Positions 1 through 10,765 of a DNA stretch of 64,000 nt are shown here, piece by piece. The stretch covers positions 5,270,001-5,334,000 of the forward strand of contig RQOL01000906.1 of the NCBI GenBank assembly GCA_013076295.1, given 5' to 3'. Both the position numbers and the translations under genes were made by a program. This DNA is from Sanderia malayensis. Lineage: Eukaryota; Cnidaria; Scyphozoa; Semaeostomeae; Pelagiidae. The number at the start of each line of letters is the position of its first letter. Position 1 is the first letter of the stretch. The notes below the pieces were generated by a model. That model saw nothing but the letters and a program-made list of their open reading frames with translations. It searched no databases and was not told the DNA's origin.

Positions 1-129
1 TATCTTTGACATTGCTTTAGCTAAGGCTTCCATTGCACGCTTTTGTCATTGTTCTTGCAAGTAAAATAAGTACGAATAGTTATACTGGATAGCCACGTCA
101 GCTATGATAGCTTTTATCAATGTGGGCCC

Positions 130-312
130 AGTTGGTATAAACCCTTACCCCCAGAAATTCTGGGTACTCATTTACCGACCTCGGAAGGATGGATAGCTGA
201 GTTGGCTGATGGCTTGTAGCTCGTGGTTCTGACCATATGTGGATTTGAACCAATGAAGGCATGGCTTCTAAAGGATCAAACCCAGCGTCTTAACCACTAG
301 GCTACACCAGCT
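130..312 (-). repeat. tRNA-derived SINE-like fragment
   Basis: Read on the minus strand, an A-box-like element TAGCCTAGTGG (294-304) is followed about 45 bases later by a B-box-like GGTTCAAATCC (241-251). This is the layout of an RNA polymerase III promoter in a tRNA-derived SINE head. The rest of the body, down to about 130, is not tRNA-like. It does not look like a folding, functional tRNA. It lies upstream of the first zinc-finger exon in the window, probably in an intron. Confidence 0.4.
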
Positions 313-453
313 GTTTCGGCTATTGTTTCTATTGTGCTAGTTTATGTTTCTATTGTGTTAGCCATTATTGGCCGTGAAATTGCAGTGCGCGATTTCTTGT
401 ATGTGTAACCAGCGGTGTTGCTGAGACCGTAATATGTCACAACTGTTTTGCAG

Positions 454-2927
454 GCATTAATTCTATGAACTCTGTCATGGCGAAGAAGATGCTTGACAGC
501 AGAAAAGTGAAGCAGAGAAAACCGATTGACGACGTCGTGCAGATAATGAAGAAGATTCAGAAAGAGGCTGACCGCATCAACGTCCAAAAGCCGCATATCA
601 TTTCAAACATACAACATCAACATCACTCCAAAGACGGCAGTGGTGGTCAGACGAGCATACGTAAATTGATGTCTCCATCTAAATCCACGGCTGGCTCATT
701 AACATTGGGCCAATCGGCAGCAACAGTGGGGAATAATAACATCAGCGTAAAGCCATCTGGCTCAACGAGAAGTCAAATTGCCGGCAGTCAACACCATTTG
801 GCATCATCGTCGCACAAAAGGCCACTTGACGTGTCATTGGATCATAATGGAATTGACGGTAGGTTTAGCTAGTGCTTTGCCTTGCCTGACAATCGCATTT
901 ATATACCAGACCTGTAATTGCAATCAGGCATTTGCAACGAGGCAAAGCAATGCCTTATAGAGCTGCCTTTCCCGGGGCAATCACTCTAGATACAAGTGAT
1001 TGATTGGGGCGATTACCCTAGATACATGTGATTGATTGGGGCAATTACCCTAGATTCATGTGATTGATTGGGGCAATGACCCCAGATGCATGTGATTGAT
1101 TGGGGCGATTACCCCAGATGCATGTGATTGATTGGGGCGATTACCCCAGATGCATTTGATTGATTGGGACAGTTACCCTAGATACATGTGATTGATTGGG
1201 GCAATTACCCTAGATACATGTGATTGATTGGGGCAATGACCCCAGATGCATTTGATTGATTGGGGCAATGACCCCAGATGCATTTGGTTGATTCCAGACG
1301 AAGTTGTAGCAGTTAATTGTCTGCATTAATTGAGATCCTAAGAATTGATAATATGACTTTGAATTATTTGTTTTCTTTTTGCAAAAGACTCTGCCCCGAT
1401 GTCGAAACGTCACAATCCAGTTACTTCTCCTCTCGGAAGAACAGGCTTGGGATGCCACATTTGTGGAAAAATCTTTCACAATCAAGGTAACTTCTGTTCC
1501 CGCTCTCTTAACAACTCGAGTCAATTGTATTCTATGTGTACGATCTGGATGGCTTGAATTGGTTGCAGTGGGAGTTACAATGGCGTGCGGGGTGTTTGTG
1601 AAAGAAACGAAGAATGTGTTTATTTGAGAGTGGGGTCTTAGCTACTGTCAAGAAATACAGCATGCCTTTTTTCTATTTAAATCATTTAAACACGCTTTGT
1701 TTCCAACATTCGGTTTTATTCTTTTTATTGTTGTTGTTAATTATTGCAGCCAATCTCAATCATCACATGCAGATGCATGATAAAGGCGTGATTAATGTAT
1801 CACAACAATATTCCGATTCAAGTCGCAAAGGGTCACCGTTCTTAGACCATGGCTCCAGTGCACCACCAACAACAACAACAACAACATTAGCATCAACAGC
1901 TGCAACAACAGCCTCGGTTGGGTATCAGTCAAGTGCCAAACTGCCAGTCGGCACTGTCACCAACGGAGGCATCCAACAGACCCACGGGCCGTCTCGCCAG
2001 ACCGGATACCAAGCGAAGGGCCACACAGGCCAGAGAACCGGGCGTAATTTCTCTACAAGCGTGCCACAGAAAAGGCAAATCAACAAACATCTCGGTGAAT
2101 TTATTGGCAAAGATGGCGATCCTCATTTCGTTGATCCGCCGCAAGAATTTTTTTTCAAATCAACAAAAGAGGCCAAGTATGTATGATTGTATTTAGTTAC
2201 AGAATACTGATGAGATACAGTAAAAACCCGCATATAAGAACCTGTAAATTTCCATCCAGGCTATTGTTTCAAGACAATAGGCTATTGTTTCGTCTATTGT
2301 TTTGAGCAGGAAAATTACCCTGAAGGTTCTTAATCTATTGGCTCTTATATGCGGGTTTTTACTGTATGAGAGATTCAGACAAGGCTTTCTAAATCCAGGA
2401 CTGGCTCATTGGCATTTAGCCAAGTGAGAGACATCGTAACTTACCTTCATGGCATAGATACTTTCTTTTACGAGATATCCCAGGAAAGACGTTAACTTAC
2501 AACTGACTGAAAAACTTTATCATAAACCTCCTTTACTTTAATTGGACGTTTCTTTACAGTTAACACCACCCCGCAAGGGCTTAGGTCAGAAAACCCCCGT
2601 GTTGTTGCGTTCTTTGCCTCCGTTGTTTCCTTTAAGCGGCTCTTCCACTGTACAGACAACTTTCAATTGACGTAAAGCAGTATAGCATAGACGTATAGTG
2701 TTATAGGTGATCCTTGCAAGCATATGCGTTCTTGCGATTTACAATGTCTGTATTATGTTTGTAGAAAGTCAAGACGTTCGTTGCCGACGCGAGTGCAAAG
2801 AAAAATAGCTCGAAAGCCATTCATTCAGATTAAATGTTCACAGGAGCTAAGAGACTCTATCCTGTGCAAGAAAACACAACAGCAGAGGGTTGGCAATATG
2901 GAAGCACCCATTGTCATAGACGACTGA
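454..2927 (+). CDS. C2H2 zinc-finger protein, 3' part of gene (partial)
   Basis: Four exons join in frame: 454-858, 1388-1486, 1750-2176 and 2765-2927, the last ending in TGA. Earlier exons lie outside the window. One classical C2H2 finger is split by the second intron: CHICGKIFHNQ comes from exon 2 and ANLNHHMQMH from exon 3, giving C-x2-C-x12-H-x3-H. Before it lies a basic, helix-prone stretch (MAKKMLDSRKVKQRK); after it, Thr- and Ser-rich low-complexity sequence. The protein ends in APIVIDD, hydrophobic residues followed by acid, which resembles a SUMO-interacting motif. A nuclear, DNA- or SUMO-related role is inference. I do not recognise the orthologue. Intron 1 holds a 32-bp minisatellite and intron 3 a TA-flanked MITE. 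The donor AA|GTATGT at 2177 was chosen because it keeps the frame open into the last exon. Confidence 0.75.
963..1294. repeat. Minisatellite, about 32-bp unit, nine to ten copies
   Basis: Degenerate tandem copies of a unit like GATTGATTGGGGCAATTACC followed by CTAGATACATGT fill the first intron of the zinc-finger gene. Each unit carries a short inverted element (TGGGG ... CCCCA). Variants alternate between CCCTAG and CCCCAG, so copies have drifted but still align. Confidence 0.85.
2218..2364. mobile_element. Tc1/mariner-type MITE, TA target duplication
   Basis: The 147-bp element has near-perfect terminal inverted repeats: CAGTAAAAACCCGCATATAA at the left and its complement at the right. It is bounded on both sides by TA, the target of mariner-superfamily elements. 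There is no coding capacity. It starts about 40 bases after the donor of the third zinc-finger exon. A degraded relative lies near 15.4 kb. Confidence 0.8.
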
Positions 2928-4486
2928 ACATAACAATATAAAGCCGAATAAGAGGGTGAACATAATATTAATGTTGAGGCAATGGCATTTCCAATTGTTC
3001 TTCGCCTGTCTCTCCGTAGTAACATAACACTCATGTGTTGTTATTTATATATATATACATGTGTGTGTTTGTGAAGGTATACGTTGGACAGTGGTATGGT
3101 ACAGTCCACAAACTTGCCTGTATAGTATATTATGTCATGATATATTATATATTATGTCACACAACCAATATGTATAACATGTAACAGTTTCATACTCTAA
3201 TTTACCCTCTGCAAAATGAGCTCCCGATTTTGCGAGTGGTCCCCTTGAAGTTTCGTTATGTTGGTATTCCGCAGTGGTACCTCTCTTGCATCATTTTTGT
3301 ATTATGTTACATGATGATAGGTATTATATCTGAATCAATGTTTCGTTTGTCTTTCGCTAATCTTACCCCCTGGAATACCTGCTGATTCAATTGATAAATG
3401 ATTAACTTTTGGAATATTGCACGGGGGACTTAAATGTAGAAATTTAAAAGGGATTTTGTATTACACTCCTGAAATTGAGATTTGCTCCTCTAACACGTAT
3501 TTCAAATCCGTGTTTTAAGGAGAAGGTACTACACGCAATACGTTGCTTTGTCTATTGTTGTATTCAATATACAAATACCGTTTAGTTAATGTCAGTTGCA
3601 CTGATTTAGTACTGCGAAATAAACACGTTTTTGCATTTATGTTGGACTGGACAAAGTAAGTAAGAAGCTCGTTGGATTTAACAGATTGTAAAATCATAAT
3701 GTATTACATGAATTATTACACCTGAGGTAATCTTGCGTTTGTCTAACCTTTTTTTGTCTGGTCTTGTCATACTTTAGAATCCGTAACGTGAGAACGCATT
3801 TTGCTGATATTTCAATAAAGTTCAAGTTCAATAAGGACATCTGTTTGAACAATGGGTTCGATGTAAAATACACAGCTTCTTCTACGCGGGTGCCTGTGTG
3901 TTCTTTGCAAGTAATAATAAAAGGCAATTTTGCTCCTAATAGAGTTTTCTTCTGACTTTCACGCGACAATAGTGGAGCATAGCAAATTTTGTACGTATCC
4001 TTCATCCCCTCCTCTCTTGTGCCAAGCAATGTTGTCTCTGGAGGAAGACAGGCCTAAAATCTTTGAACAAGCGCCCTATGGCCTTAATTGAACTCGAACT
4101 TCTAGTATCGAACTCAAATCTGTAAAACCAATCACATTGCAGAGCTGGTTTCGTGATATCTTTGTTGTCTATCAAGCCTCCATTTTTGATACAGACTGGT
4201 TCAGAACGATTCAACTCAAAACAAAACAGAAAGCTACGTAAATACAGGAAAGCATCTGCTACAAAAAAATAAATTTGGTAGGTGTTTGAGAGGTGTTTAC
4301 ATATTTCAAATTGGGTTTTCCATTTTATTTTTTTTAGCTATTTTCCGCTGTTGTATGTGTCCTTATGTCCTTATCAGACTGGTTAGTGGCTTGGCCTAGA
4401 CAAAACAAAACGATGATACAAATTTGTTTTAATTCTAACATCATTTTAGGCTCTCCTTTTGGATACCAACGTTAGACAACTGTAGA
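2928..4486. other. Intergenic, zinc-finger gene 3' flank to MEMO1
   Basis: This holds the 3' untranslated flank of the zinc-finger gene and the upstream region of MEMO1. ORFs here are short and look like chance. I see no clear TATA box or repeat; a non-coding first exon of MEMO1 could be present but cannot be placed. Confidence 0.5.
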
Positions 4487-7400
4487 ATGTCAGCACGCAA
4501 AGCAACTCATTCTGGTAGCTGGTATGAGTCTGATCGTAAGTTTAATTATAACATTTTATCATGAACAAAATTTTTCTCCAAATTCTAACTCTTACTCAGA
4601 CAATATAACATCACTTGATATTATTCTTGCAGCAAGAAGCTTGGAAGTTCAACTTGAGAAATGGCTCTCACCAATTGAAGCTAGACCAAACTCGGCTAGA
4701 GTAATCATCTCTCCGTAAGCGTTTTTAAAAATGGTTATTTTTCTGGATGAAATTTACATTTTCCCTCTCTCTGGATATTTATGTAACAAATGTCCAATTT
4801 TAGCTTTTATGTTTACTAAAGCTGAAAGCATAATTTTTTACTTTCAGACATGCTGGTTATGCCTATTGTGGCTCTTGTGCTGCATACTGTTACAAGCAGA
4901 TAAATCCAAATTTAATGTATGTCATTTAAACTTTAAACCTTCTGTCTGCCTTGCATCAGGCTTTACTTTTTATACCACATATTTGGCTCTCGATGAATCA
5001 AATATTTGTTGGCTGGGAAAATTTCTAATCCTCTTGGACATTAAACTTATTAAGGTTTAACAGTATTTGTTTTATATTTCTCTCAACATTTTCTCCAGCT
5101 TATTCCATCACCTTTAAGTCAATGATAATCAGAGTTTTAGCCCAATTGAAACCCTCATGATGACATGCACAAGTTAAAATGTATATATTTTTAACTTTTT
5201 CTTTTAGTAAACGAGTGTTTATTCTTGGGCCATCTCATCATTATGGACTGCCTGGTTGTGCATTGACAAAAACCTCTGTTTATGAAACACCGTTTTATGG
5301 ACTAGAAATTGATAAACGAGGTAATATGATAGTGTGCTTCAGTAAATTTAATTATATTTTGTACTGTCCCATAGCTGTTCTTTGTATTCCTGCTAATAAG
5401 GAATGCAAATTCTGGTGGAATCCTGATTAATTCATTTTGTAGGAAATCAAGAACACTTCATTTTATCAACAGGCTTCTTAAATTAAGTGGAGTTTGTGTT
5501 ATAAATTGTGCCAACAAGCCAGATATTTAGTTTATTTTTTAACTATTGAGTAAATAGTTATATGCAATGATGGGGTCATATACCAGGATTCCATAAGGTC
5601 ATTTTCTCACTATTAGTGACACACTAATTTTAGAGAGTTTCTGTATTTATTCATGCATTTCAATCTGAATTACATTTTTCTCTGATAGTTAATAAAGAAT
5701 TATTTGAAACTGGTGAATTTGAATTGATGGATAGAAATACGGATGAAGATGAGCATAGCATAGAAATGCAACTTCCTTTTCTTGCAAAGATGATGGAAAG
5801 GTAAATTAAATTTATTTTCATCAATCATGTTTGTGTTGCCATTATTTGCCATTTTATTGTTATTGTTTTTGATGTCATTATTATTGTGACACATGACTAG
5901 TTTTTAAATAAATTGTGTACACAATGGGAGACAAAATCCTTTGGAACAACAACTTCCCTTTTTGTGGACATTATTTGACCCCCATTCCTTTGTCAAAGGA
6001 TTGTCTCTATAGATGGCATTGTTTGGGGGCAGGAACTTGTGAAAGTCACATGTGTCCCAGGAATTTTTCCCCCATTGTACTCAAGGGATATTTCCCAATG
6101 AATCTGCTTGTCTTCTATTAATTTTTCTTCTTTCTTTCCTTTCAGCAAGAAAGGATCTTTTACAGTCGTCCCCATTCTTGTTGGGAGTACAAATAAACAA
6201 AAAGAGGCTCTGTATGGGAATATTTTCAGTAAATATCTCCTGCAGCCAGAAAATCTTTTCATCATTTCCTCAGATTTTTGCCATTGGGGTAAGTTGATTA
6301 GCTCATATTTTGATTATTTCTCCCAAAGAAATTTTATACATTAAACAACAAATTTTACTGTGACAAGATTTGAGTAGAATCTGGATGTGCTGACTACAAC
6401 AGAACAAGCTTGCTGGAACTAAATATATTTACATTTGCTCTCTAAGGCTGTGTTGTGGCACATGTGTGTCATTCCTGGCATAAACTCTTTGTTATAGCAC
6501 AAATTTTTGGTCCCTAAAACTGTGCAATAACTCTCAGTTTTACCATTTTGGTTTTATTCAACAGTTGTTGCATTTAAGTTCTTCTGTATTGCTTACACTT
6601 TTAAAGCCAGATTTTGTGTAAAGATGTTTTTCATTTACTGTAATGCTTCGATTAAACAATAAATATAAAAAAATTATATTTTAGGGGGGCCTCTATTCGA
6701 GAGGGGCGTTTAAAAGAGGAAAGCGTTTATTAATAAACATCTAATGATAATCGCACTTAGCGTGAAACTGTGATTAACAACTAAATAAGTCTGGTTCCAG
6801 AAGTATAATTTAAAAAAACATCTAAATATCTAGTTCAAAGTCATCATCAACATCATTTTCCTCGACAATACACGCCTCTCTACATGGGGCGTCTATTTGA
6901 GGGGGCGTTCAATAGAGGGGGGCTTTTATTGAAAATATTCAAAATAGGGGGCGTTTAAAAGAAGGGGGCGTTTAACCGAAGCATTACGGTATATGATTTC
7001 GATAATGTATTTTGTTCTTGTAGGTAAAAGATTTCGATATACATATTACGATCAATCCCACGGAAAAATCCATCAATCAATTGAAGCTCTGGATAGAATG
7101 GTAGCATCATTTGTTCATAATTTGGGTTTCTTTATATTCTAACACTATTCAGCTTTTAAGACAACGTATTATTGCAATAAATATTATCATGATAATACAA
7201 ATATTTTTTATATTTCTCAGGGTATGAATTTGATAGAAGATCTCGACTCGCGTGGGTTTTACGAATATTTAAAGAAATTCTCCAATACAATTTGCGGACG
7301 ACATCCAATAGGAATATTTTTAAAAGTAAGTTTTCGCGTTGTCACTTTCGATCTTTCTTGAATCTTCGAACCTAAGCGTGAATCATCTTTTTGTGCTGTT

Positions 7401-7804
7401 GGATGTAGATTTCCTGATGTCTACAAATATCTCGGAAGAACAAAACCCTGATATAAAAAACTATCTGATACACAGCAAATGAAACCTTCGGTCCTGTGTG
7501 AATTATTTCTTATGACAATTTGCCCTCATTACAAATAGCAAACTATTGATACAGCGAAGCGAAGCGAAATGGAATGGTTTTCTTCAAATTTAAGGGTTGC
7601 CTGTGTGATAATTCATTTGGCGAAAAGCAGAAACTTGACATTGTTCATATTTTCTCTCTCTCTTTTAAGGCTGTAGAAAATGCAAAGAATATTCAAACTT
7701 CTGCAGATTTCAAATTCAAATTTCTCGCCTATAGCCAATCGAGCGCTTGCACAAACATGAGTGACAGCTCTGTCAGCTATGCGGCTGGCTTTTTAACATT
7801 TTAG
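4487..7804 (+). CDS. MEMO1: MEMO1 (mediator of cell motility 1)
   Basis: Nine exons, 4487-4535, 4633-4714, 4848-4916, 5208-5320, 5689-5800, 6146-6288, 7024-7100, 7221-7325 and 7670-7804, splice in frame to 294 residues (human about 297). MEMO is a cytosolic metal-binding relative of non-haem iron class III dioxygenases. It works downstream of ErbB2 and other receptors in cell motility, and has been linked to copper/iron and superoxide chemistry. Hallmarks in the translation are [13 protein letters not shown] (H45), LGPSHH (H77), [27 protein letters not shown] (C240) and the C-terminal SSVSYAAG. H45, H77 and C240 correspond to the metal-site residues H49, H81 and C244 of human MEMO1. The start [13 protein letters not shown] fits the family N-terminus. 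A MITE sits in intron 6 and an AATAAA lies 58 bases past the stop. Confidence 0.97.
6636..6991. mobile_element. MITE, 'CGTTTAA...GGGGGCG' family, in MEMO1 intron 6
   Basis: Terminal inverted repeats read TACTGTAATGCTTCGATTAA at the left and, on the opposite strand at the right, TACCGTAATGCTTCGGTTAA. Inside each end are G/C-run blocks of the type GGGGGCGTTTAAAAGA. The element is TA-bounded and non-coding. Relatives appear near 31.25, 49.4, 58.9 and 63.7 kb. Confidence 0.75.
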
Positions 7805-7861
7805 GCCTAATTGGAAGTTACTGATGATTACTACACAAACTTTGAACTCATAACAGCTTTG

Positions 7862-7867
7862 AATAAA
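7862..7867 (+). terminator. Polyadenylation signal of MEMO1
   Basis: AATAAA lies 58 bases after the MEMO1 stop codon, a plausible short 3' UTR. Confidence 0.5.
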
Positions 7868-8698
7868 CTCTAAGTAGTTATAATTAATTTAGGAGGGTTT
7901 AACAGAAATTCTTTATCCTTCAACGACAAGAATTGTATCTTTAGTCGTCACAAATCAAAATGGCTGCTGGTCATTCTGTCCACTCGTTCTTTCAGAATTA
8001 ATTTTATGTATATATTGATAACTAACAATTTCAAGTTTAGTCTTATGATAATACTTCACATATATTTCTTTGGCATACTAATATGAAAAACAAATTTTGA
8101 GGCCTGGAACCCAGAGTATTTTTTACATATACTACACTGTGATCTCTAGATGGAATATAGAATATACGCACGCACGTTACAACGACATAAAACACAACGG
8201 GAATATGATAACAATTCTTTAGCAAGAAAAAGCGTGAACACCCAACAATGGACGAACATCGAACAAAAATGTTTGCTAAAAAACACAGCGAAATTTGGTT
8301 GTGTACCGTAACTGATTTTGGCAGCCTACCCATGCAACTTCTTCTCAACAAAAAAAAACAATGCGATTATTTATCAGGTATTTTAAAGTTTACGGTTTAC
8401 AACACTTTCAAGTGGTCTTCAAAAACATCTGCTTGCCAGCCAACAAAACGGCATTGGAATTAGGTTAAAGGCGTTTGGGCATTAAGAACGTGCACAGTCT
8501 ATCCAAGACTGCAAAGGTGGGTGAGTGTAAAGGTGGGCGACACCTGAGTGGATTAGGGTAAGGTTAGGGTTGAGAAACGCATAATGAAGTAAATCACATC
8601 AAATCATGTTCCATTATAACACATTGTATATTGTTGAAAAATAAAACAGAACATTATAAAAAATTGAAAAAGTCATAGCAACCTGCAAATGTTAAGGC
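7868..8698. other. Intergenic, MEMO1 to transposase relic
   Basis: Only short, non-conserved ORFs. A small GGATTAGGGTAAGGTTAGGG stretch near 8550 recalls the degenerate TTAGGG-like repeats at 45.4 kb. Nothing else is recognisable. Confidence 0.5.
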
Positions 8699-9549
8699 CT
8701 ATGCATATTGTTCTGCAATGTGCTGCAAAGTATTATCGAAGGAAGCAGCGGTGTGCTGCCCGTCGTGTGCGCACTCCTCCCGCATGTGGTCGTACCAGTC
8801 GACAACGGTTGGTTCCGACAGTCCAATCACAATTGCTGCCACAGAATAAAGATAATACAGAAGGCCAACTCGTGTCGGTATCCTTTGAAGTTCATGGTCA
8901 TGGATTTGTGGAGTCCTTAAACTCGTTTTCATGTAGCCAGTGGCCAAACAATGGGCGAACAATAGGAAAAGAGAATAGGCCTATGTTTAATGGCGGATAG
9001 TGACAAAATGCAGTGGCAGGGAAAGCGGGTGTTGTGGGTGAATGTCATTAAAAGAGCGTTACATACAAGTGAAGAAACTTTCACTGATACACGGAATAAC
9101 AAAATGAAGGCATAATTATTGTGTTTTTTTTATTTATTATACTTAGCATATTACACAACACGTGTTTTGGAGTCCTTAACCTCGCTTACATGCGTGACCA
9201 TCGAAAATGCTTGAGTTGGCCTTCTGTATTATCTCTATTCTGTGATTGCTGCTGTTGTCAACCGCATCCCCACTGCCCAACAGTATATGAGGGCCAGGAG
9301 GACCTTCAATGGCAGCTTCGATTTGGAGAAGAACGAACCATGTCGTATGCTCTTTGACGAACGCCACTGGCGAGCAGGACACCTCCATCTCTATCCATCC
9401 GTACCATCCCGTGGGGACAATGCCATTCGTCTGCGGCAATTGCGCCGATCGCATAGACGGACTTGCTTCAAGAGTCCACGCTGCTGAAGCCATTCAATTA
9501 GTTGCATTCGGTCCAGCATTATCACGGCAAATAATTCGAAAATATTCAT
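8699..9549 (-). pseudogene. Merlin/IS1016-like DDE transposase, broken and rearranged
   Basis: On the minus strand the N-terminal half begins MQLIEWLQQRGLL and runs through a paired-cysteine/basic region and DGTDG-stop-RWRCPARQW into GSFFSKSKLPLKVLLALIYC. This is the layout of Merlin/ISXO2-type transposases, whose zinc-ribbon-like N-terminus precedes a helix-turn-helix. The helix-turn-helix (GLSEPTVVDWYDHMREECA) is displaced to about 8750-8850. The catalytic DDE part is missing. In-frame stops and a displaced, inverted copy of about 40 bases (near 9213-9255 against 8833-8870) show decay and rearrangement. Family assignment rests on remembered motif patterns. Confidence 0.55.
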
Positions 9550-10655
9550 TTTCAATTGAACGATGATTGTAGATCTGCAGATCATGTGTGTCAACGAAAA
9601 ATGCAACTTTCTCGTGTCGTCAGAGAAAAGGTATAAGATTGTAGCGTGCTGGGAACTCAACAACCAATGAAAGAGAAGAATGACAGGAAAGGTATTGTTT
9701 CCTTCATGGTTTTAAATGTCACTTTTGTTGTTTGTGCGCAGGCAGAGATTCCTTTGGGGAAGACCGTTCTGGGTCGATTCAATGGTTTTGTGGAGAATTT
9801 AGCATATCTTACCAAACAGTATTGTAATTTTCATAATCCAAAGCTTACAATGATTATATATCTTTTTTATCACAATCGTAGAATTAAATTTGCCTAGGCC
9901 AGTTACGAGCTTGGTCTCACTTTCGTATTTAGAACGATCTCGTTATCGCTAGCATATTATAGAAAATGACGTAATAGTCCCCAAAAACAAGGTTGGCGTA
10001 ATTATCTGCTTACATCATGCTATTTCATAAATCTTGTTAGATAAAGAGCCAGGAGTATTCCGCAAGTATTATTGCAGATTCGGACTCAGTGAGGTGAGAT
10101 CTTTATTTCTAATGATATATATTTTGACCTATTTAGGTGTGGTCCGTTAGGTTAAGATGCGCCTGGGGAATCACTGCCATTGGATCTGGTGAGTTGAATT
10201 TGAATCTAAACCTCGTATCTAAATCTAAACTTAAAAGTCTGAGCCATGCCCCCTGCACGGCATTTGAGTATTCCAGCCCAATGCCTGTAGGGTTAATGCG
10301 AGAAGACAGGGGGTCGGCCAAGATTGACCAAAAACAGAGCAGAGAGCTGGTTGGGCTTGTTATCTCAATCATGAGAAAAATAATAAAAAATCTCATAAAA
10401 ATCTTTTAATTTCATTATAAATATTACTTTTGACATTATGTATATGATATTGGGCTATAATTGAGCTATAAATAGTCGGACATTGCATACTTCGATATAT
10501 TTGATATTGTCATTACGATAGCTTACGCTACTGCGGGCATCTATAGATGCGCAGCTATTGAACTCGATTTCTACAGAACCCTGGCATCTATTTTACATTG
10601 AGCTTCACATCAGAATTCTTCGTCTTTCTTTAAGTTTAATATTTACAATTTCCTT
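9550..10655. other. Intergenic with an unclassified repeat-like patch
   Basis: Most of this is AT-rich without signal. The patch 10137-10400 is more GC-rich, with GAATTTGAATCT/CTAAATCTAAA-type short repeats, and ends in an A-rich tail (AATAATAAAAAATCTCATAA), which suggests the 3' end of a retroposon. I cannot name the family. Confidence 0.35.
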
Positions 10656-10661
10656 TTTATT
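10656..10661 (-). terminator. Polyadenylation signal of the TPR gene
   Basis: TTTATT on the plus strand is AATAAA on the minus strand, about 105 bases beyond the stop codon of the TPR gene. Confidence 0.45.
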
Positions 10662-10765
10662 TTATACCCAACAGTAACATTGACTGCCTTAGTCTTCCTT
10701 GTAGTCTCCAAGTGGTCTATTTGTCGAGATAGTAAAAAAATAACATGGAACGAATTAATGTGACA

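Noticed and set aside
241..312. A functional tRNA gene
   Set aside because: A- and B-box motifs are present, but I cannot pair an acceptor stem or identify an anticodon arm, so SINE head is more likely.
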